Shown here: one piece after another, positions 51,087 through 60,391 of the stretch
Layout: each line of letters starts with the position of its first letter
How positions within the stretch are numbered: position 1 is the stretch's first letter
Assembly (NCBI RefSeq): GCF_016714285.1
Contig: NZ_JADJNN010000003.1
Coordinates: forward strand, 248,001 to 312,000
Origin: Nannocystis sp.
GTDB taxonomy: Bacteria > Myxococcota_A > Polyangia > Nannocystales > Nannocystaceae
Direction of reading: 5' to 3'
Length of the DNA stretch: 64,000 nt
Position numbers and translations under genes: made by a program
Notes under the pieces: generated by a model
Told to the model about the DNA's origin: nothing
Database searches by the model: none
Seen by the model: only the letters and a program-made list of their open reading frames with translations

Positions 51087-53047
51087 TCAGACCAGGCGCT
51101 CGAGCTCGTGTTCGAAGCCGCCGCTGAGGATCGGGAAGCGGCACCAGGTCTTCGGGTCGAGGTTTTGGTCGTCGAGGTGGAAGCTCGGGGCGTAGCGCTC
51201 GCGCTTCCACTGGTTGCGGGACCACAGGCGGAAGAAGCGTTTGACCCACACGATGAGCTGGGGGCGGTCGTACTCGGGGAAGCGGGCGGCCATGACCTGC
51301 AGGCACTCCTGCGGGGTCCGCTTGTCGCGGATCGCGGCGCGTTCGATGGCGTCGAGGAGGGGGTAGGGCATGAGGTCGGCCTCGTCGGTCTGGGCCTGCT
51401 CGGCGGGGCGCAGCTCGGCGGTGGGCTGCTGGGCGTTGACGGCGTGGAGCTCGGGGACGGGGGCGAGGCCGGTGGGGCCCTTGGCCTCGACCCAGCGCAG
51501 CCACTCGCGCAGGAAGGCCTTGTCGATGCCGGCGATCGGGGAGAGGCCGCCGCAGGTGTCGCCGTCCATGGTGGCGTAGCCGACGGCGGCCTCGCTGCGG
51601 TTGCTGGTGGCGAGCAGGAGGGCGCCGCGGAGGTTGGCGATCATCCACACGCCGGGGGCGCGGACGCGGGCCTGGATGTTCTGCAGGGCGATGTCGTCGG
51701 TCTTCCACGACAGCTGGCGGCCGATCGCTCCCTCGACCATGCCGAGGTAGCCGCGGACCAGGGGCTCGACGTCGAAGAGGAGGAACTCGGCGCCGACGGC
51801 CGCGGCGACGGTGCGGGCGGCGCTGAGGGTGACGGGGCCGCTGTTGGCGGTGGCCTGGTAGACGCACACGAGCAGGGCGTGGCAGAGGTCGCGGGGGGTC
51901 TCGGCGGGCGGTTGGCCCAGGCGCGTGCAGGCGGCGGCGAGGCCGAGCTCCTGGCAGGCGAGCTCGACCATGGCGGAGATGAGGTACGCGATCGCGGCCG
52001 AGTCGGCGCCGCCGCTGAGCGAGATGACGAAGCCGCGGGACCGGCTCTTGCGCAGGTAGTCGAACAGGCCGAGGGCGAGGGCGCGGGTGAACTCCTCGTG
52101 CTTCTCGTAGCGGGGCTCGGGCCACTGGTTGGCCTGGCTGGGCGGCGGGACCACGAACTCGGCGGCGGGCAGCGCGGCCTCGGAGCGGACGACGGCGCGG
52201 AGGCTGTCGTCGACGGCGGGGGTGAAGGTGGTGCGGCTGTGGCTCATGCGCACGTGGTCGATGTCGATCACGGCGGTGGTGAGATAGACGTCGTCGAAGC
52301 CGAAGCGGGGCCCTCGGCGAGCAGCTTGCCGCACGAGGCGATGAGCACCTCGCCGTCGTAGATGATGCGGCCGGCCTCGTTGCCGACGAGGTTGGAGTAG
52401 ACGTAGGTGGCGCCGAAGGTGCGGGAGGCGTCGAGGACGATCTGCTTGCGGACCTCGTGCTTGGCGAAGGCGAAGTGGGAGGCGCTGGGGTTCAGGATGA
52501 TGTCGACGCCCTGGGCGGCGAGCTCGGGGCCGGGGCGGCCGGGGACCCAGGCGTCCTCGCAGATCTCGAAGCCGACGCGCAGGCCGCCGATCTCGAACAG
52601 GAGGTCGCCCAGCGGGTAGCTCTGGCCGGCGTGCTTCCACTGGATGTGCTTGCCGGCGGGCCAGGGCTTGAACCAGCGCGGCTCGTAGTGGATGCCGTCG
52701 CCGGCGAGGAAGCGCTTGGCGACGAGGCCGAGGACGACGCCGTCGGCGATCATGCAGGCGGCGTTGTAGAGCACGCCGCGGTGCATGATCGGGAGGCCGA
52801 GGGCGACGGCGATGCCCTGCGTCTCTGGAAGGATCTCTTGCAAGATCCGCCACGACTCGAGGGTGACGCCGCGGCTCTGGAACTCGTCCTCGCAGCCGTA
52901 GCCGGGGATGCACAGCTCCGGCAGGCACAGGAGGGCGACGTTCTGGGCCTTCGCCGCGCGGATCGCGCGGACGATGCGGGCCTGGTTGCCGTCCCAGTCG
53001 AGCGGGGTCTGGTTGAGCGCGGCGGCGGCGACCTTGACGAGCTGCAT
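51087..53047 (-). CDS. nadE: Glutamine-dependent NAD+ synthetase, frameshifted in this sequence
   Basis: Two frames join into one ~653-residue protein. The N-terminal half (from ATG 53047) is a nitrilase-type glutaminase with Glu, Lys and Cys of the triad visible (LCLPELCIPGYGCED, LGLVAKRFLAGDG, GFEICEDAWVPG). Its frame goes to nonsense after ~245 residues (stop at 52268). The C-terminal half (to 51087) is the ATP-dependent synthetase (FVISLSGGADSAAIAYL P-loop, NIQARVRAPGVWMIAN, LLATSNRSEAAVGYATMDGDTCGGLSPI). At 52307-52313 (GGGGCCC on the plus strand) the minus strand needs one more C to keep frame, giving LLAEGPRFGFDDVYLTT. Known reaction: nicotinate adenine dinucleotide + Gln + ATP to NAD+. 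prs lies 25 bases upstream. Confidence 0.88.
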
Positions 53048-53072
53048 TGCGGATGGCCTTTCGGACAGGTTC

Positions 53073-53996
<924 letters not shown>

Positions 53997-54007
53997 GCCG
54001 GGCCGGG

Positions 54008-54013
54008 AGCATA
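54008..54013 (-). promoter_or_regulatory. Candidate -10 box (TATGCT) of prs-nadE
   Basis: TATGCT on the minus strand, 11 bases before the prs ATG; no matching -35 stands out in the repeat region behind it. Confidence 0.35.
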
Positions 54014-54038
54014 GCCCGGGGCGCGCGTGCGGCTCAAT

Positions 54039-54175
54039 GCGAGCGGCGGATCAATCTGCGGCGAGCGGGCTCGGCTGCGGATCCCTCTGCGGCGAGCGGG
54101 CTCGTGCGAGCGGCGGATCAATCTGTGGGCCCGGGCTCGGCTGCATGCGAGCGGCGGATCAATCTGCGGCGAGGG
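54039..54175. repeat. Irregular repeats duplicating the 3' end of the siderophore synthetase gene
   Basis: A segment GCGAGCGGCGGATCAATCTG recurs near 54039, 54106 and 54147, with a degenerate copy (GGATCCCTCTGCGG) near 54079. The copy at 54147 contains the TGA stop of the synthetase gene, so stop and flanks are repeated two more times downstream. Spacing between GGATC cores is 31, 36 and 41 bases. Confidence 0.7.
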
Positions 54176-56071
54176 GGCTCGGGACGCGGGTGTAGCCGTA
54201 GTCGCTGACGCGCTCGTCGATGCGCATGCGCAGCAGCGCCTTGGCCTGGACCTCGGGCGCGAGCAGGGCGGAGCGGTCGGCGGCGCAGGCGTCCGCGAGG
54301 CGCGGCTGCGCGGCGGCCCAGGCGGTGAGGGCGGCGTCGATGGTGGCGCGGGTGTGGGCCCACAACGCGCGCTCGTCGGCGCCGAGCAGCTCGGCGGCCC
54401 AGGTGAAGACGGCGGCGAGGTGGGCGTGCAAGAGCGTGTGGGCGAGCTTGGTCTGCAGCTCGGCGAGGTCGTCGGTGACGATGAAAGCCGGGGGCGAGGG
54501 TCGGGTTGTGGCCGGCGGCGGCGAGGCGGGCGCGGTGGAGGCGGACGCCGCCGAGGTCGCGGACGATGAAGCCGCACAGGCGGCCGCGGCGGTGGACGAC
54601 GAGGGTGTTCTGGAGGTGGAACTCGAGGGCGACGCCGTGGGCGCTGCACAGGCGCAGGGCGGGCGGGACCAGGAGGTCGACGTAGTGGGCGAGGGCGGCC
54701 TCGGGGGAGGGGTAGGCGGCGGTGATCGTGCGCAGGAGCGGGTCGCCCTCACGGCGGTGGAGGAGGGCGGACTCGTGGGTGAGGTCGCGAGGGGATGTCC
54801 TGGAGGACAGGTCGCTCGGGACAGGTGAGGATGATCGTTGGGACAGGTCGATTGGGACAGGTGTGAGCTCGGCGCGGAGCTCGGCGGGGTCGCCGGGCCA
54901 GCGCTCGCCGAGGGCGGCGCAGACCCAGACGGTGGGCTCGTCGCTGGAGGGGTGGAGCTCGTCGGCGAGCTCGCGGGCGGGCTGGCGGAGGTCGCGACGG
55001 AAGATGGCCCCGAGCTGGCCGGCGCGCGGGGCGAGCTCGGCGAGGGCCTCCGGGGCGAGGCCAGCGGCGGCGGGCTCGGGCTGCAGGCGGAGGCGGCGGC
55101 GGACCTGCGGGTCGGCGGCGGCGATGCTCGCGATCAGGGCGCCGAGCGGCGGGCCGTTGCGGCTGCTCATCGGTGAGACCTGACGGCGGGCGCTGGTGGT
55201 CTGGAGGTCGGCGGCGAGCTTGAGGTGCAGGTCGGCGACGGCGACGGTGCGCAGGCTGAGCAGGGCCCGGGCCGGGAGCGGGGCGAGCACGGTGGGGCGG
55301 ATCGCGTTGCCCCACAGGGGGGCGAGCAGGCGGGGCAGGCGGCGCAGCTGCAGCGCGTGGACGAGCAGGGCGCAGCCACCCGGGCGCGGCGGGTGGGAAC
55401 AGCTCGGCGCTCATCGCCGCGAAGGCGCCGCTGGTGTGGACCAGCGCGGGGTCGACGTCGACGGCGTGGACGCGGGCGGCGGCGAGGGCCTCGGGGGCGA
55501 AGCGGAGGACCTCGTGGAGGTGCAGGCCGAGGCGGGTCTTGCACATCGGGTGCCACGGGTGGCCGGAGATCACGAGGTTCTCGGGGTCCAGCGGGGCGGG
55601 CCAGGGGGCGCGGGCGAGGCGGGCGCGGACCCGCAGCTCGGCGATGACGCGGGCCATGGCGAGGTGGAACACGCTGTCGGCGAGCTCGAGCTCGAGGCGG
55701 GCGCGGGTGGCGGGCGCGAGGCCGAGGTCGAGGGCGGTGAGGAGGGCGTGGGGGTGCTCGAGCGGTGCAGTGCGGGGGGCGTCGAGGTCGGGCTGGTGGA
55801 GGCCGAAGGCGCCGCGGCGGCGCAGCGGGACGGAGATCGGACCGGCGCGGCCGCGGAGGGCGTCGTGGTCGACGGCGACGAGGTCCTCGCGGGCGAGGGC
55901 GAGGGCGAGGCGGGCGGCGATCTCGCGGGCGGCGAGGGTCCAGGCTGCGCGCAGGGTCGTCGCGGTGAGCGCGGGGAGGCCGGGGAAGGCGCGCGGGAGG
56001 GCGGCGGCGGCCCAGGCGAGGAAGCGGGGCTCGGCGCGGGCGGTCAGCGGAGTGGAGGGGGCGGAGGGCAC
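54159..56071 (-). pseudogene. IucA/IucC-type siderophore synthetase with two frameshifts
   Basis: Three frame segments read in order on the minus strand give an IucA/IucC-like NIS synthetase. Segment 1 (56071 to ~55398) includes ENLVISGHPWHPMCKTRLGL and DPALVHTSGAFAAMSAELF. Segment 2 (~55380-54494) includes LVHALQLRRLPRLLAPLWG and the ATP-site motif DLHLKLAADLQTTSARRQVSP. Segment 3 (~54484-54159) includes FIVTDDLAELQTKLAHTLLH and LLRMRIDERVSDYGYTRVP. Each junction needs one base removed: at about 55376-55398 (CCCGGG region) and 54484-54494 (AAA / GGGGG). The enzyme would join citrate or another carboxylate to an amine with ATP. A Ser/Pro/Asp-rich insertion at 54781-54865 comes from the 14-bp repeat family. 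Error or real pseudogene is open. Confidence 0.75.
54790..54862. repeat. GGGACAGGT repeat cluster inside the siderophore synthetase gene
   Basis: Units at 54804, 54818, 54840 and 54854 (spacing 14, 22, 14) and a degenerate unit at 54790. The spacing rule is the same as in the array at 56091. Confidence 0.75.
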
Positions 56072-56090
56072 GGCGGGGTGGATGGCGGGA

Positions 56091-56230
56091 GGGACAGGTC
56101 GGGGTGTCTGGAGGGACAGGTCGTGTGGGACAGGTCGGGGTGTCCGGAGGGACAGGTTGTGTGGGACAGGTCGGGGTGTCCGGAGGGACAGGTCGTGTGG
56201 GACAGGTCGGGGTGTCCGGAGGGACAGGTC
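56091..56230. repeat. 36-bp tandem array made of GGGACAGGT units
   Basis: Eight GGGACAGG cores begin at 56091, 56113, 56127, 56149, 56163, 56185, 56199 and 56221, alternating 22 and 14 bases, so the higher-order period is 36. The array fills the gap between the TauE/SafE gene stop (56235) and the synthetase start (56071). Confidence 0.92.
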
Positions 56231-56234
56231 GGGC

Positions 56235-57014
56235 TCAGGGGGCGAGGAGGCGCTTGATCAAATTTTCGCCGAGCATGAGCAGGCCGGTGGCGACCAGGAC
56301 CCAGGCGATGATCTTCAGGAGGGTCTCGGGGGCGAGCTGGCCGGTCTTGCGGGCGCCGAGGTGGGCGCCGAGGACGGTGGTGGGGGCGATGACGGCGAAG
56401 GCGATGAGGTCGACCTGGCCCTCGAGGAAGGTCGCGACGCCGGCGGAGAGGCCGGTGAGGGTGCCGATCGCCATGTTGGTGCCGATCGCGATCGGGGTCG
56501 GGACGCGGGCGTAGCGGATCATCGCGGGCAGGCGCAGGGAGCCGAGCAGGAGGCCGATGAGGCCGGAGATCGCGCCGAGCACGGCGCCGACCACGACCTC
56601 GGCGAGCATCGGGGCGACCCGCGGTGGGTCGGCGGCGGCCGGGGCTTTGCGGCGGATCAACATCGACGCGCCGGTGAGGATGAGGACGATCGCGATCGCC
56701 AGCTTGAGCAGGCGCGCGTCGATTAAGTGGGCGTAGCGGGCGGTGAAGAAGGCGGCCGCGGCCGAGGGCCCGCCGATCGTGAGCAGCAGCAGCGGCTGGA
56801 CGCGGCCGTCGACGGCGTGGCGCAGGGTCCCGATCAGGGTGCCGGCGGTGGAGATCGCCAGGCTGGTGGCGGCCCCGACGGCGGCGTTGCCGAGGGCGTA
56901 GGCGAGGAGGGCGACGCGCAGCTGGCCGAGCACGAGGCCGACGGTCGCGCCGATGTAGCTGAGCAACAGCGAGACGAGGGCGATCAGGCCCAGAAAGAGC
57001 GGGTCGGCGGTCAC
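56235..57014 (-). CDS. TauE/SafE (TSUP) family membrane transporter
   Basis: 259 residues from GTG 57014, eight or so hydrophobic spans arranged as two halves. The family pattern is visible in the second half: GAVLGAISGLIGLLLGSLRLPAM, GTNMAIGTLTGLSAG and GAHLGARKTGQLAPETLLKIIAWVLVATG, and in IGGPSAAAAFFTARY of the first. TSUP proteins export or import small sulfur-containing or organic anions such as sulfite, sulfoacetate or taurine products. The substrate is unknown here. Divergent from the RCK gene. Confidence 0.9.
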   Translation of the reverse strand: MTADPLFLGLIALVSLLLSYIGATVGLVLGQLRVALLAYALGNAAVGAATSLAISTAGTLIGTLRHAVDGRVQPLLLLTIGGPSAAAAFFTARYAHLIDARLLKLAIAIVLILTGASMLIRRKAPAAADPPRVAPMLAEVVVGAVLGAISGLIGLLLGSLRLPAMIRYARVPTPIAIGTNMAIGTLTGLSAGVATFLEGQVDLIAFAVIAPTTVLGAHLGARKTGQLAPETLLKIIAWVLVATGLLMLGENLIKRLLAP

Positions 57015-57103
57015 GCTGGCCTCGCGCCCGATGGCGCGCGGGCGACCTTAGCACGCCGGTGGCTTGACACCGGGGCGCGGCGGGCGGCATCGTCGCGCTG
57101 CGG

Positions 57104-57847
57104 ATGGCAGAGCTCGCAGCGACGCACGGCGAGGGGCTCGGCCGCCTGGTGGTGGTGAACTGGGCGCCGGAGGCGATCGGGCTGGTGCGGGCGCTGCAGG
57201 GGCTCGGGGCCGCGTCGCTCGTGTTGATCGGCACGCACGCGGCGGCGGCGGTCGAGGCCTCGCTGGTCGCGGCGCGGGCGCGGGGGTCCGTGGAGTATCT
57301 GGCGGCGTCGGTGGGCGACGGGGTCGAGGTGTTCGCGGAGTTCCTCGGGCGCGCGGCGTCGGTGGCCACGGCGGGCTCGGTGATCGTGCTGCCGCACCGG
57401 GGTCGCGGGGAGACCGACGCGTTCTCGCGGCTGACCTGCACGGCGATCCACCGGGCGTGTCGGGGGCAGCCGCCGCGCATCGTGGTCGCGGTCGAGGACC
57501 CGGAGGCGACGCACGAGTTCGCGGGCCTCGGGGTGACGACGATCTTCTACCCGGGCTTCCTGCGCGCGGCCCTGCTGGCGCACGCGTGCCTCGACCTCGG
57601 GGTGCTGCGCTTCATGCTGGCGCTGCTGCGCGGCGGGCTGCGGGTGCAGAGCTGGCCGCTGCCGCCCGAGCTGCGCGAGCGCAGCTTCCGTGACGCGTGC
57701 CTGGCCGTCGAGACCGACCCCGAGGGGCGGCCGGTGACGTTGCTCGGGCTGTTCGACGCGGAGCGGACGATGGTGGTCAACCCCGGGCCAGGGCGCTCGC
57801 TGGCCGGCGCGACCGGGCTGCTGGTGCTCACGGGGCAGGACACATGA
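57104..57847 (+). CDS. RCK-type (TrkA-like) regulatory protein
   Basis: 247 residues, soluble. Residues ~12-140 look like an RCK N-terminal Rossmann domain (GRLVVVNWAPEAIGLVRALQGLG ... SVIVLPHRG) and ~165-245 like a TrkA-C part (VTLLGLFDAERTMVVNPGPGRSLAGATGLLVLTG). RCK proteins bind nucleotides or ions and gate K+ or Castor/Pollux-type channels. The nucleotide-binding GxGxxG is not conserved. It overlaps or abuts the channel fusion gene next to it, so it is probably its partner subunit. TTGACA at 57064-57069 lies 35 bases before the ATG. Confidence 0.8.
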   Translation: MAELAATHGEGLGRLVVVNWAPEAIGLVRALQGLGAASLVLIGTHAAAAVEASLVAARARGSVEYLAASVGDGVEVFAEFLGRAASVATAGSVIVLPHRGRGETDAFSRLTCTAIHRACRGQPPRIVVAVEDPEATHEFAGLGVTTIFYPGFLRAALLAHACLDLGVLRFMLALLRGGLRVQSWPLPPELRERSFRDACLAVETDPEGRPVTLLGLFDAERTMVVNPGPGRSLAGATGLLVLTGQDT

Positions 57848-57855
57848 CGCGGCCT

Positions 57856-57981
57856 GTGACATGGCGCGGGGGACAGGGCGGTCGGGACAGGTCCGTGGGG
57901 ACAGGTCGTGAGGGACAGGTCGTGAGGGACAGGTCCGTGGGGACAGGTCGTGAGGGACAGGTCGCGGGGGACATGGCGGGG
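57856..57981. repeat. 14-bp tandem repeat array (GGGACAGGTC family)
   Basis: Nine consecutive 14-base units starting at 57856, 57870, 57884, 57898, 57912, 57926, 57940, 57954 and 57968. The consensus is GGGACAGGTCNNNN, the end units being GTGACATGG and GGGACATGG. It separates the RCK gene from the channel fusion and may be translated if the latter starts early. Confidence 0.93.
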
Positions 57982-60336
57982 AGCGGGTCACGGAGGTGGT
58001 CGGGCTGGCTCGTGGCGGGGCTGGTGCTGCTGACGGGTGGGGTCGCGGGGGCCGAGCCGGCGCGCTTCGGGACGGGCAGCAAGGGGGGGGACTACGATCT
58101 GCTGGGCGCGGCGCTGGCGGCCGATCTCGAGGCTGCGGGCACCGGGCTGACGCTGGCGACGGAGACGACGAAGGGGTCGTGCGAGAACATCCGGCGCCTG
58201 CTCGACGGGACGCTGGACTTCGCGCTCGTGCAGTACGACGTGGCGGCGGAGGCGTACCGCGCGAGCCAGGCGCACGGGACCGAGGCCGACACCCGGCTGG
58301 GCGGGTGGATGTGCAAGGTGTCGCCGAAGCTGGCGCGGGAGGCCGAGCTGCGGCTCATCTCGGCGGTGAGCGACAGCGCGGTGCACATGCTGGTGCGCCG
58401 GCCGGTGCGCCTGGCCGACCTCGACGCGATCGGGCTGGCGCCGATCTTCATCGGCAAGGACGGCTCGGGGAGCTTCGAGACGGCGCGGGTGATCCTCGGG
58501 GCCAGCGGGCACCCGCTCGAGCACCTGCAGCTGTTCACGGGCAGCGCCGACGAGGCGCTGGAGGCGATGGGCAGGCGCGAGCTGCTGATGATGATGCGCA
58601 CGACCAGCCGCGGCCACGCCGACGTGCAGGACGTGCTCGACTCGGGGTTGGCGGCGCTCAATCCCCTGCCGGAGGACGTGATCAATCGCCTGATCGACGG
58701 CTATCCGTATTACCGGGTCTGTCCGATCGAGCCGAAGCACTACCGCGGGGGGCTCGAGTACAGCCTGCCGACGGTGTGCGTGAGCGCGGTGCTGCTGACG
58801 GCGATGCCGCGGGCGAAGGTCGGGGATGTGCGGGCCGAGGCGGCCCAGGACGTGGCGGTGGGGCAGCTGCTGGACGCGCTCGGGCGGGTCGCCGCGGACC
58901 CGCAGCAGCACGCGCTGGGGCTCGAGCCGCGCTTCCGCGACTTCGCCGAGAAGGAGCCGATCCCGCTGCACCACGCGGCGGCGCAGCGCGAGCGGCGGGC
59001 CAACTGGACCGGGGCGCTCGAGGGGGCGGCGGCGCTGCTCGGGCTCGGGCTGCTGCTGTGGTTGCTGCGTCGGGCGCTGCGGCGGCGCGGCATCGCCACG
59101 GGCTTCGGCTTCGAGGGGCAGCTGTCGAACCCGCTGGTGCCGTTCGCGGCCTTCGTGCTGGTGGTGGTGTGCTCGACCTACGTGGTGTGGTGGCTCGAGC
59201 ACGACTCGAACACGCGGCTGCGGACGCTGAACGACTCGTTCTGGGAGATGAACACGTTCGCCACGGGGAACTTCAGCGCGGAGGCGCTGAAGACCTCGGG
59301 CGCGCGGCTGATCGGCGCGGTGGCGACGATCCTCGGGCTCGGGCTGCTGGCGTGGTTCACGGCGGCGCTGACCAACATCTTCGCCCAGGACCAGACCCGG
59401 CTGTGGCGGCGCACGCACGAGCACCTGGTGGTGCTCAACTTCCGCGAGGACATGCTGCCGCTGATCCGCCTGCTGCGCAGCCCGGGGCCGACGCGGCTGC
59501 GCTCGCTGCACGTGGTGGTGCCCGACGCGCTGCCGAAGCGGGTGCGCCTGCAGCTCGGCAAGATCAAGGCGCTGACGATCCACTACGACAACCCCGAGGC
59601 GCCGGAGAACCTCGGGGTGCTGCGGCTGCCGCGGGCGTCGCGGGTGATCGTGCTGGGCGGCGGGAGCAGCGGGCTCGGGGGCGGCGAGGCGAGCAGCTAC
59701 GACCCGCTGCGGATCGCCCGCGCGGTGCATCAGGCCTGCGCCCGCGACCCGCACAACCTCGCGCTGCAGGGCAAGAGCGGGCACGCGGGGCGCGAGCTGA
59801 CGGTGGCGACGAGCTGGTCGCCGGGCGAGCAGGCGACGCGGGTGCCGTTGCAGCTGCCGGTCACGCTGGTGGAGACCTCGGAGGCGGAGCCCGACGAGAT
59901 CTTCGAGCCCTTCAGCGGCTGGCTGATCCCGGTCGACAGCCAGCAGCTCGGCTACACCTGGTTGGCCACGGCCTGCCGCGACCCGGCCTTCGCCGAGTTC
60001 TTCAGCGGCATCGTCGCGTTTAGCGACGCCAACGCCGAGGTGTACACGGTGCCGCTGCCGGCGGCGTGGCAGGGTCAGAGCTGGCGTGCGCTGCGACGGG
60101 CGCTGTACGGGGTGACGGCGCCCGAGCGTGGGGCGGGGGCGGTGCCGCTGGGGCTCTATCGTGCGAGCCTGAGCGAGCAGACGCGGCGGCCGAGCGCGCA
60201 CGCGGATCTGCGGACGCGGCTGCTGATCAACCCCCCGCACGACACGATGGTTGCGGCGGGGGACCTGCTGGTGGGGCTCAGCGAGGACGAGGCGGCGCTG
60301 CGGCAGATCGTCCGCCACCTTCGTTTACCGGCTTGA
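57973..60336 (+). CDS. TAXI solute-binding domain - ion channel pore - RCK fusion protein
   Basis: 787 residues from ATG 57973, chosen because it opens a signal peptide (ending near GAEPARF); an ATG at 57844 would translate the 14-bp repeats. Residues ~25-330 match TAXI-type TRAP solute-binding proteins (FGTGSKGGDYDLLGAALAADLE, GSCENIRRLLDGTLDFALVQYDVA, RPVRLADLDA). After a membrane helix (~347-368) come a second helix (~388-410), a pore-loop-like segment (NDSFWEMNTFATGNFSAEA, G432-N433) and a third helix (~447-471). Residues ~480-780 are RCK-like (HEHLVVLNFREDMLPLIRLL). The filter is not the TVGYG of K+ channels; the GN element recalls CASTOR/POLLUX channels (ADxGNHA). Inference: a periplasmic-ligand-gated ion channel. 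Confidence 0.85.
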   Translation: MAGSGSRRWSGWLVAGLVLLTGGVAGAEPARFGTGSKGGDYDLLGAALAADLEAAGTGLTLATETTKGSCENIRRLLDGTLDFALVQYDVAAEAYRASQAHGTEADTRLGGWMCKVSPKLAREAELRLISAVSDSAVHMLVRRPVRLADLDAIGLAPIFIGKDGSGSFETARVILGASGHPLEHLQLFTGSADEALEAMGRRELLMMMRTTSRGHADVQDVLDSGLAALNPLPEDVINRLIDGYPYYRVCPIEPKHYRGGLEYSLPTVCVSAVLLTAMPRAKVGDVRAEAAQDVAVGQLLDALGRVAADPQQHALGLEPRFRDFAEKEPIPLHHAAAQRERRANWTGALEGAAALLGLGLLLWLLRRALRRRGIATGFGFEGQLSNPLVPFAAFVLVVVCSTYVVWWLEHDSNTRLRTLNDSFWEMNTFATGNFSAEALKTSGARLIGAVATILGLGLLAWFTAALTNIFAQDQTRLWRRTHEHLVVLNFREDMLPLIRLLRSPGPTRLRSLHVVVPDALPKRVRLQLGKIKALTIHYDNPEAPENLGVLRLPRASRVIVLGGGSSGLGGGEASSYDPLRIARAVHQACARDPHNLALQGKSGHAGRELTVATSWSPGEQATRVPLQLPVTLVETSEAEPDEIFEPFSGWLIPVDSQQLGYTWLATACRDPAFAEFFSGIVAFSDANAEVYTVPLPAAWQGQSWRALRRALYGVTAPERGAGAVPLGLYRASLSEQTRRPSAHADLRTRLLINPPHDTMVAAGDLLVGLSEDEAALRQIVRHLRLPA

Positions 60337-60376
60337 TCGAGGGCTTGATCGAGGGCTTGATCGAGGCTTGATCGAG
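60331..60376. repeat. 12-bp tandem repeat spanning the channel-gene stop
   Basis: GCTTGATCGAGG repeats at 60331, 60343, 60355 and (11-base step) 60366. The first copy contains the TGA stop of the channel gene, so the stop is repeated in frame twice more. TATGGT at 60378-60383 just before the next gene is a possible -10 box. Confidence 0.8.
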
Positions 60377-60391
60377 GTATGGTCGTTGCGC

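Noticed and set aside
56091..56230. CRISPR array
   Set aside because: Repeats are short (36-bp composite) with near-identical spacers and no cas genes; spacer diversity is absent.
57697..57843. Still earlier in-frame start for the channel gene
   Set aside because: Lies entirely inside the RCK gene in another frame and has no signal character.
57844..57972. Earlier start of the channel fusion at 57844
   Set aside because: It would translate the 14-bp array into basic repeats before the signal peptide; the start at 57973 gives a normal signal sequence.
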